Shown here: in pieces, positions 58,555-64,000 of the stretch
Numbering within the stretch: the first letter of the stretch is position 1
How the letters are laid out: the number at the start of each line of letters is the position of its first letter
DNA from: Actinomycetota bacterium
GTDB taxonomy: Bacteria > Actinomycetota > Acidimicrobiia > Acidimicrobiales > JAJPHE01
Direction: 5' to 3'
DNA: 64,000 bases
Assembly: GCA_027315345.1 (NCBI GenBank)
Contig: DAHUYE010000049.1
Location: 23,249-87,248, forward strand
Position numbers and translations under genes: made by a program
Notes under the pieces: generated by a model
Told to the model about the DNA's origin: nothing
The model's input: only the letters and a program-made list of their open reading frames with translations
Database searches by the model: none

Positions 58555-60258
58555 CTACCGGGTGGCTCCGACGGAAGAGCGGCGGCGGCGGGCCAGGGTG
58601 AGCAGGAGTCCGGCCAGGATCAGGACCGAACCGAGACCGATGGAGAAGGCGACACTTCGGGGCGGGCGGGACCGGGGCCCGGAGCTGGCCGCCGTCACCG
58701 ACCGGCTACCTCGGCCGGCCCGGCGGGACGCCCGCTGGCGCGCCGACTTGGCCCTCACCACGGATCCAGCTCGGGCGGAAGGCAGCGTTCCCGGGGCGGC
58801 GGTGGTGTCGGCGGCCGGGGCGTAGGCCAGAGCCGGAGCCTGGCCCACCAGCCAGTAGCCCCCCGACGGGGCGGCCACCAGGGCGGCGTAGGACGCCTTG
58901 ACCTGGTCCGGGCCGACCGCATCGGGGCCGGCCCCGTGGAAGACCGCATCCCCGAAGCTGAAGACACCGCCGTCGGAGCCCGTCAACCAGTACCCGTGAC
59001 CGCTGGGGCTCGGGGTTATCCCCGCCATGGGGGCGGCCAGGGGGGAGGCGGCGGCTGAGCCGGAGAAGGTGGCTTCGCCGTAGCTGAAGACACCCCCGTC
59101 GGAGGCCACCAGCCAGTAGCCCAGCCCGTTGGGGGTGGGGGCCATCCCGACCACCGGGGCGGCCAGGGATTGGGCCCCGGCCGAGCCGTAGAAGCCGGCG
59201 TCACCGAAGCTGAAGACCCCCCCATCGGCGCCGACCAGCCAGTAGCCCCGGCCGTCGGGGGTGGCGGCCATGCCGACCACGGGGGCGGAGAGGTGCTCGG
59301 AGGCGGCCGAGCCGTAGAAGCCGGCGTCCCCGAAGCTGAAGACCCCCCCATCGGCGCCGACCAGCCAGTAGCCCCGGCCGTCGGGGGTGGCGGCCATGCC
59401 GACCACGGGGGCGGAGAGGTGCTCGGAGGCGGCCGAGCCGTAGAAGCCGGCGTCGCCCAGGCTGTACACCCCGCCGGCGGCGTCGACGGCCCACAGACCG
59501 GCGCCGTCCCCGTCAGGGGCCGCCCCGATGACCGAACCGTTCGGAGGCAGCCAGCCCCCGCCACCCAGGGTGGGTGCGCCGCCCAGTGAGGCGGAGTAGG
59601 TGCGCTCGGGGCCGTCGAACCAGGCGTCGAGCTGCTGGCGGATGAAGGTGGCCAGCAGGGCCGAACCCTCCGGCTTGAGGTGGACCTGGTCCGGATATTC
59701 GTAACCGGGGTGGGCGGCCAGGACGGCGGCCCAGTCGGCCACGGTGAGGCTGGGCCAGCGCCGGGAGGCGGCCCAGAGGGCCTGGTTCATGGCCGCCACC
59801 CCCGGCTTCCAGACCGGCATGGTCAGCCAGATGACGTGCAAGCCGCTGAGCGTCTGCATGACCTGGTCGATGACCCGCCCGAAGGACCCCCCGTCACAGC
59901 AGTCGTTGGCGCCCAACTCGATCACGGCCACCGAGCCCATGGTGGAGCGGACCTGGCGGAAAAGGGGGATGGCGGCGTAGGTGTGCAGGCCGGTGAAGCC
60001 CGTGACGGTGCCGGCCCAGCCGTCGGCCCGGAGGGTGCTGGTCACATCGGCCAGGGCCCCCACCATCACCGAGTCGCCCTGCACGTAGGCCCGCCGTTGG
60101 GGAGCCGGGGGGGCGGTGAAGGCGGAGGCGGCCGCGGCCGCCCCGGCCGGCGCGCCGGTAAGGACGGCCGGCCCTACGAGGGCTGGAACCGCCAGGGCCA
60201 GGACGACCACGATCCCCAGGGACCGGCGCCCCTTCCGCCGAAGGAGTTTGTGGCTCAA
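58555..60258 (-). CDS. Exported SGNH hydrolase with GGVFSFGDA repeats and C-terminal anchor
   Basis: 567 residues. After a signal peptide comes an SGNH-type esterase: AYVQGDSVMVGA (block I GDS), VAVIELGANDCCDGG (block III GxND) and YEYPDQVHLKPEGSALLAT (block V DxxH). Then five to six copies of the 42-residue repeat appear (VVGMAATPDGRGYWLVGADG, GVFSFGDAGFYGSA), followed by a basic linker and a membrane segment with a basic tail. SGNH enzymes commonly deacetylate polysaccharides outside the cell. It could act on the polymer made here. Two of the repeats are almost identical in DNA. Confidence 0.88.
   Translation of the reverse strand: MSHKLLRRKGRRSLGIVVVLALAVPALVGPAVLTGAPAGAAAAASAFTAPPAPQRRAYVQGDSVMVGALADVTSTLRADGWAGTVTGFTGLHTYAAIPLFRQVRSTMGSVAVIELGANDCCDGGSFGRVIDQVMQTLSGLHVIWLTMPVWKPGVAAMNQALWAASRRWPSLTVADWAAVLAAHPGYEYPDQVHLKPEGSALLATFIRQQLDAWFDGPERTYSASLGGAPTLGGGGWLPPNGSVIGAAPDGDGAGLWAVDAAGGVYSLGDAGFYGSAASEHLSAPVVGMAATPDGRGYWLVGADGGVFSFGDAGFYGSAASEHLSAPVVGMAATPDGRGYWLVGADGGVFSFGDAGFYGSAGAQSLAAPVVGMAPTPNGLGYWLVASDGGVFSYGEATFSGSAAASPLAAPMAGITPSPSGHGYWLTGSDGGVFSFGDAVFHGAGPDAVGPDQVKASYAALVAAPSGGYWLVGQAPALAYAPAADTTAAPGTLPSARAGSVVRAKSARQRASRRAGRGSRSVTAASSGPRSRPPRSVAFSIGLGSVLILAGLLLTLARRRRSSVGATR
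59185..59436. repeat. Two near-identical 126-bp tandem repeats in the SGNH gene
   Basis: Units 59185-59310 and 59311-59436 differ at one base in 126, and a third unit continues after 59437 with more change. Each encodes 42 residues, so the frame is kept. The very high identity, compared with the other diverged units, points to a recent duplication or gene conversion. Confidence 0.9.
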
Positions 60259-60278
60259 AAGGGCAGGCGATCAGACGT

Positions 60279-60794
60279 TCAGGCGAAGACCACCCGGGTG
60301 ATCCAGTCCGCCACCAGGGCCGGCTTGTCCTCACCCTCGATCTCGACGGTCAGGGTGCGGGTGATCTGCAGGTTGTTGGGGTCCTTGAGGTCGACCGACT
60401 TGGTGACTCCGGTGGCCCGGATCCTGGACCCGACCTTGACCGGGTTGATGAAGCGGACCTTGTCGAAGCCGTAGTTGACGCCCATGACCATGCCGGTCAT
60501 GGCCCCCATGCCGCCGCCCCCTCCGCCGCCATCGCTTCCCCCGCCCGATTGGCGGATGGAGCCAGAGAGGTGGGTGAGCATGGAAAGGGTCAGAAAGCCG
60601 TGGGCGATGGGCACCTTCCAGGGCGACATCTGCGCCGCCTTCTCCGGGTCGACGTGGATGAACTGGTGGTCATGGGTGATGTCGGCGAAGGCGTTGATGG
60701 TCTCCTGGGTGACCTCGAACCACTCCCCGGTCCCCTCGGACTGGCCCTCCCGGGCCTTCATCGACTCGTAGGCGTTTTCGGCGTTGCTCGGCAT
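60279..60794 (-). CDS. MaoC-like (R-specific enoyl-CoA hydratase) protein
   Basis: 171 residues of hot-dog fold. FADITHDHQFIHVDPEKAAQ matches the hydratase motif (catalytic Asp and His, DxxxxHxD), followed by PIAHGFLTLSMLTHLSG. The middle has an unusually Gly-rich insert (GGGSDGGGGGGGMGAMTG) in the loop after the central helix. FIDPVKVG-like RFINPVKVGSRIRATG completes the pattern. The ATG at 60794 is chosen over the track start because it is preceded by TAAGGT eight bases away, suggesting leaderless transcription. It probably works with the thiolase/DUF35 genes nearby. Confidence 0.85.
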   Translation of the reverse strand: MPSNAENAYESMKAREGQSEGTGEWFEVTQETINAFADITHDHQFIHVDPEKAAQMSPWKVPIAHGFLTLSMLTHLSGSIRQSGGGSDGGGGGGGMGAMTGMVMGVNYGFDKVRFINPVKVGSRIRATGVTKSVDLKDPNNLQITRTLTVEIEGEDKPALVADWITRVVFA

Positions 60795-60802
60795 GGCCCC
60801 CG

Positions 60803-60808
60803 ACCTTA
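60803..60808 (-). promoter_or_regulatory. Candidate -10 element for the MaoC-like gene
   Basis: On the minus strand TAAGGT (TANNNT) is eight bases before the ATG at 60794, placing the transcription start at the start codon. The AlkB gene starts 31 bases away on the other strand, so the two promoters must overlap. Confidence 0.35.
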
Positions 60809-60825
60809 GAGGCATCCTTGTGGGG

Positions 60826-61515
60826 ATGACCGTTCTCGACCGACCAGCGCCCGGTCCCGGCGGGGGCCCGGCCCTCGATCCGGCTGCGGTCTTCGAGCGG
60901 CTGTGGCTGGACGGAACCTCCTGGGTGGACATCGCCCGGGGCTGGCTCAACGGTGCTGACCAGGTCTTTGATGCCTTGAGGGAAGGCGTGGCCTGGCAGA
61001 CCAGCCGCCTGTTCCGCTACGACCACTGGGTCGAAGAACGCCGGATGGGCTCCCTCTGGCGCCCCGGCCTCCCCCTCCCCCACCCCGCCCTGGCCGAGGC
61101 CACCCGGGCCCTGCGCCGGCGTTACAACGCCCCGTTCGACACTTTCGGCCTCATCCTCTACCGGGACGGGCAGGACGGGCAGGCCTTCCACCGCGACACC
61201 GACATGCGCTGGCTGGACGACACCGTGGTGGCCATCCTCACCACCGGGGCCCGCCGGCCCTGGCTGCTCCGGCCCCGGGGATCCAAATATGAGGACTGGG
61301 CCGGCAAAGGGACCCGTCACGACCTCGCCCCCGGCCCCGGTGATCTCATCGTCATGGGCGGTCGGTGTCAGGCCGACTGGGAGCACTCGGTCGCCTATCA
61401 GCCGGGCCGGGCCCTGGCTCCCCGGATCTCGATCCAGTGGCGCCACGCCCGCCGGACGGGCAAGCCCTTCATCGGGGCCTCCTACCGGGCTCCCCGGGTC
61501 TACGGCCGGGGCTGA
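60826..61515 (+). CDS. AlkB-type 2-oxoglutarate/Fe(II) dioxygenase
   Basis: 229 residues from ATG 60826. The iron site is FHRDTDMRWLDDTVVAIL (HxD) and ADWEHSVAYQ (distal His), and the 2-oxoglutarate Arg is in RISIQWRHA. NAPFDTFGLILYRDGQDGQA matches AlkB's substrate-lid and N-x-Y-like motif. It would remove alkyl lesions from nucleic acid bases. It is divergent from the MaoC gene, with only 31 bases between starts, so the regulatory sites are compact. Confidence 0.88.
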   Translation: MTVLDRPAPGPGGGPALDPAAVFERLWLDGTSWVDIARGWLNGADQVFDALREGVAWQTSRLFRYDHWVEERRMGSLWRPGLPLPHPALAEATRALRRRYNAPFDTFGLILYRDGQDGQAFHRDTDMRWLDDTVVAILTTGARRPWLLRPRGSKYEDWAGKGTRHDLAPGPGDLIVMGGRCQADWEHSVAYQPGRALAPRISIQWRHARRTGKPFIGASYRAPRVYGRG

Positions 61516-61542
61516 GCCGGCTGGGCCGGCTGGGCCGGCTGG
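61516..61542. repeat. Short tandem repeat after the AlkB gene
   Basis: The 9-base unit GCCGGCTGG occurs three times in a row directly after the AlkB stop. It may be a slippage repeat; a hairpin role in termination is possible but weak. Confidence 0.6.
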
Positions 61543-61622
61543 GACGCCGGAAGGGCGCGCCGTTATGATCGCCGGCGCCGCCGGTGGGGGTCGAGCGAAG
61601 ACGCCGGGCGAGGAGTTCAGAG

Positions 61623-62018
61623 ATGGCCGAACAGGTTCCGCTGGTCGAATACCTGGTGCTGGGCGATGACCCGCACCTGACGGCCCAGGAGTGCACCGGC
61701 TGCGGCGCCCGCTTCTTCGACCGCCGCAACGCCTGCGCCAGCTGTGAGGGCGACCAGTTCAAGAAGGTGCGGATCGCCAACGAGGGTGTCCTGCGGGCCT
61801 TCACGATCGTCTCGATGGCCGCCCCGGGGGTACCGGTGCCCTTCGTGGCCGGGGTCATCGACTGCGACGGCACCAGCGTGCGGGGCAACGTGGTCAACGT
61901 GGAGCCCAGCCCGGACAATGTTTCCACGGGCATGAAGGTGAGACTGACAACTTTTCCGATCGGGACCGACGACGACGGCGTCGAGGGCATCGGGTTCGGA
62001 TTCGAGCCGGTCGGCTGA
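61623..62018 (+). CDS. DUF35 OB-fold protein with N-terminal zinc ribbon
   Basis: 131 residues. CTGCGARFFDRRNACASC supplies a rubredoxin-like zinc ribbon with two CxxC pairs. The OB-fold part has GVLRAFTIVSMAAPGVPVPF and VAGVIDCDGTSVRGNVVNV. Such proteins bind acyl-CoA and form complexes with thiolase-like partners. ATG 61623 has AGGAG seven bases upstream, better than the track start. The thiolase gene follows after 29 bases, as in known DUF35-thiolase pairs. Confidence 0.9.
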   Translation: MAEQVPLVEYLVLGDDPHLTAQECTGCGARFFDRRNACASCEGDQFKKVRIANEGVLRAFTIVSMAAPGVPVPFVAGVIDCDGTSVRGNVVNVEPSPDNVSTGMKVRLTTFPIGTDDDGVEGIGFGFEPVG

Positions 62019-62047
62019 CCGGGATATAGAAGACAGGGAGAGAGCCA

Positions 62048-63253
62048 ATGGCTGAAGACGTCTGGATCCTCGGGATCACCATGACCAAGTTCGGCAAGCA
62101 CCCGGACAAGGACATGGTCGATCTGGCCGCCGAAGCGGCCCGGGGGGCCCTCTCCGACGCCGGGGTGACCATGAAGGACATGGGCATCCTGGCCGCCGGG
62201 AACCTGATGAACGCCTCGGCCGGGATCGGCCAGCAGCTCCAGAAGCAGATCGGCCAGACCGGCATCCCCGTCTACAACGTGGCCAACGCCTGTGCCACCG
62301 GGGCCACCGCCCTGCGCACCGCCGTCATGGCCATCAAGGCCGGGGAGTGCGATTACGGCCTGGCCGTGGGGGTGGAGAAGCTGTCCGGGGCCGGCCTGCT
62401 CGGCGCCGGCGGGGGCTCCCGCTCCTCGGGCACCCACTACGAGCCCTCCGGGCGCTACGGGGCGGTGGCCACCACCGACGGGCGGATCGGGACCACCACC
62501 ATGCCCGGCACCTTCGCCCAGATCGGCATGGAGTACGGCCACAAGTACGGGGGCACCAGCTTCGAGCTGTTCGCCAAGATCAGCGAGAAGAACCACGCCC
62601 ACTCCACGCTCAACCCGCTGGCCGCCTACACCAAGAAGATGTCCCTGGAGCAGATCATGGGCGACGTGATGATCGCCTACCCGAACACCCGTCCCATGTG
62701 CTCGGCCAACTGTGACGGCGCCGCCGCCGCCGTGGTCGTGAGCGACTCCAAGCTCAAGACCCTGTCGCTGGAGCAGCGCAAGCGGGCGGTCAAGATCGCC
62801 GCCTCGGTGCTGACCACCGACCCCTGGCAGGAGGCCTGCCAGATCCTTCCGGACGTCAACACCCTGACCCGCAACGCCGCCCGCCAGGCCTACGAGCAGG
62901 CCGGCGTCGGCCCCGAGGACCTGGACCTGGTCGAGCTGCACGACTGCTTCGCCACCGCCGAGCTGGTCCACTACGACAACCTCATGCTCTGCGAGGAGGG
63001 CGGCGCCGTCGACTTCTTCAACAGCGGCGCCCCCTGGCGGGACGGTAAGACACCGGTCAACGTGTCCGGGGGCCTGGAGTCCAAGGGCCATCCCATAGCC
63101 GCCACCGGCATCGCCAACATCTGGGAGGTCTGCCACCACCTGCGGGGTGAGGCCGGGGACCGCCAGATCCAGGGCGCCAAGGTCGGCCTGGCCCACGTCA
63201 TCGGCCTGGGCAGCGCCTGCGGCGTCCACATCCTGGAGAAATCCGCCGCCTGA
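62048..63253 (+). CDS. Thiolase-family acyl-CoA C-acyltransferase
   Basis: 401 residues. The nucleophile Cys is in VYNVANACATGATALRTAVM, the second site in DLVELHDCFATAELV and the His in LESKGHPIAATG, the residues of SCP2/thiolase-like enzymes. The last motif, GLGSACGVHILEK, contains a Cys but departs from the usual CxGGG loop, as in lipid-transfer-type thiolases. It is downstream of its DUF35 partner. The pair may shorten acyl-CoA side chains, for instance of steroids; this is inference. The Shine-Dalgarno sequence is GGGAGAGAG. A repeat begins at its stop codon. Confidence 0.9.
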   Translation: MAEDVWILGITMTKFGKHPDKDMVDLAAEAARGALSDAGVTMKDMGILAAGNLMNASAGIGQQLQKQIGQTGIPVYNVANACATGATALRTAVMAIKAGECDYGLAVGVEKLSGAGLLGAGGGSRSSGTHYEPSGRYGAVATTDGRIGTTTMPGTFAQIGMEYGHKYGGTSFELFAKISEKNHAHSTLNPLAAYTKKMSLEQIMGDVMIAYPNTRPMCSANCDGAAAAVVVSDSKLKTLSLEQRKRAVKIAASVLTTDPWQEACQILPDVNTLTRNAARQAYEQAGVGPEDLDLVELHDCFATAELVHYDNLMLCEEGGAVDFFNSGAPWRDGKTPVNVSGGLESKGHPIAATGIANIWEVCHHLRGEAGDRQIQGAKVGLAHVIGLGSACGVHILEKSAA

Positions 63254-63310
63254 GCCCTAGTCCAACCTCCGGCCGGACGGTGCTGAGCCCATAGTCCGAC
63301 CTCCGGCCGG
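63251..63310. repeat. Duplicated 26-bp element starting at the thiolase stop codon
   Basis: TGAGCCCTAGTCC-A-ACCTCCGGCCGG (63251-63276) recurs as TGAGCCCATAGTCC-G-ACCTCCGGCCGG (63284-63310). The first copy includes the stop codon TGA. Each copy ends in the self-complementary CCGGCCGG. It could be a duplicated terminator. Confidence 0.7.
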
Positions 63311-63476
63311 GGCCGTTGGGCTCGGCGGGCCATTTCCTCGTAGCCCTCTGTGACCATGCCCTCTGGCACAACGCGCCATTTGTGCCCGATTCGGTCAAGG
63401 CCGGGCTCCACGCCCCCGAGGACAGATCTGCGGAGCTTCACGGGCTTCGCGGGTGGACTCCCGGGAGGAACAAGCG

Positions 63477-64000
63477 GTGCGCTGGTTCGGCAAGGCGATG
63501 GCGGGAGCGGTCATCGGATTCGGAAGTCTGGTGGTGTTGGCGGCTCCCTCTCTGGCCGCCGGCATCCTGCCTCCCTCCAACCCCTCCGCCAACATCCCAG
63601 CCCCGGCTTCCTTCAACTCGACCGGGCCCTGCACCGAGGTGGCCGGCGGTTACTCCTGCCCCCAGGCCCCCTGCTTCCAGGGCGTCATCCCCAACCTCCA
63701 GCAGGCCTTCACCACCCTGCAGGAGAACAGCGCCTGCGTCACTGCGGCCCTGTCCGCCATCGATTCAGCCCGGGCGGCTGAAGGGGTCGAGCCCATGGTG
63801 CTCCCCTCCAACTGGTCGAGCCTGAGCGTCCCCGAGCAGGTTTTCGTGGCCACCAACCTCGAGCGGATCGATCGGGGCGTGCCCGCTCTGGTCGGCCTGG
63901 TGGGCGTCGTGAGCTCCGATGCCCAGGCCGGCGCCGTCGCCGGTGAGGACCCCGCCCTGGCCCAGTCCTACGGTTCCATCGCCTCTTCCGCCAGCGGCGC
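63477..64000 (+). CDS. Exported protein, start only (runs off the window)
   Basis: A GTG at 63477 with GGAGG eight bases upstream opens a frame that stays open to the window end and so is missing from the ORF track. It has a signal peptide (RWFGKAMAGAVIGFGSLVVL, cleaved near SLAA), then a Pro/Asn/Ser linker, four Cys in PCTEVAGGYSCPQAPC and a later C, and an alpha-helical part (LSAIDSARAAEGVEPMVLPS, PEQVFVATNLERIDRGVPAL). I recognise the style of an actinobacterial CAP-like or lysozyme-like secreted protein, but I do not assign a family. Confidence 0.75.
   Translation, partial: MRWFGKAMAGAVIGFGSLVVLAAPSLAAGILPPSNPSANIPAPASFNSTGPCTEVAGGYSCPQAPCFQGVIPNLQQAFTTLQENSACVTAALSAIDSARAAEGVEPMVLPSNWSSLSVPEQVFVATNLERIDRGVPALVGLVGVVSSDAQAGAVAGEDPALAQSYGSIASSASG

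Noticed and set aside
61469-63229. 586-codon ORF on the minus strand
   Set aside because: It is antisense to the DUF35 and thiolase genes, with a composition rich in Gly, Val, Asp and His and no motifs; the sense frame has clear thiolase motifs.
1-64000. CRISPR arrays, tRNA or rRNA genes, complete insertion sequences
   Set aside because: No regularly spaced direct repeats, cloverleaf-type sequences, rRNA signatures or transposase motifs were seen; the repeat at 24.2 kb has only two full contiguous units without spacers.

Overview
This window is chromosomal DNA of a high-GC actinobacterium, most likely an uncultured member of class Acidimicrobiia. The evidence is GC-rich codon third positions, frequent GTG/TTG starts, several leaderless-looking promoters, W-Y-P-P/W-Y-P-D-P N-terminal motifs, a CPBP protease, and secreted proteins carrying GGVFSFGDA-type repeats. 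The class assignment is an inference. I saw no rRNA, tRNA, CRISPR array, intact transposase or phage gene.

Layout. Bases 1-8.6 kb (minus strand) hold a branched-chain-amino-acid-type (Liv) ABC uptake operon: two lipoprotein binding proteins, a fused LivH-LivM permease, LivF, LivG and the start of a second permease. Two uncharacterised membrane or exported proteins sit between livF and livG. From 8.7 to 13.5 kb come an acyl-CoA dehydrogenase, a double-domain CaiB-type CoA transferase and an ApbE flavinyltransferase. From 13.5 to 17.4 kb there is a MarR/MFS efflux pair with a palindromic operator and a two-gene ABC-2 exporter. From 17.5 to 33.1 kb lies a mixed region: RDD and CPBP membrane proteins, a small hydrolase, a PH-like protein, two CAP-domain exported proteins (one behind a cyclic-di-GMP-I riboswitch), a group 2 sigma factor, two related secreted phosphoesterases (one broken by an in-frame stop), an MpaB-type protein, a PIG-L deacetylase, a DoxX-like protein and a coiled-coil protein.

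From 33.1 to 60.3 kb is a large exopolysaccharide locus. It contains a DUF4012 protein, an LPXTG-type surface protein, an initiating polyprenyl-phosphate sugar transferase, several glycosyltransferases (one a two-domain fusion, one a frameshifted remnant), a flippase, a polymerase/ligase, a Wzz/tyrosine-kinase-type chain-length protein, two FemAB-like acyltransferases, two secreted glycosidases, a polysaccharide deacetylase and an SGNH hydrolase. In its centre lies a divergent pair of large multidomain proteins. One has phosphoribosyltransferase-like, kinase-like and HAD-phosphatase parts; the other ends in an aminoglycoside-phosphotransferase-like kinase. I could not match this pair to a described pathway.

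From 60.3 kb to the end are a MaoC-like hydratase, an AlkB-type dioxygenase, a DUF35/thiolase pair and the start of another exported protein. Taken together, the window combines uptake and acyl-CoA catabolism at its edges with a central block for building and modifying a surface polysaccharide. The c-di-GMP riboswitch suggests that at least one surface protein is tied to the same lifestyle switch that commonly governs exopolysaccharide production.
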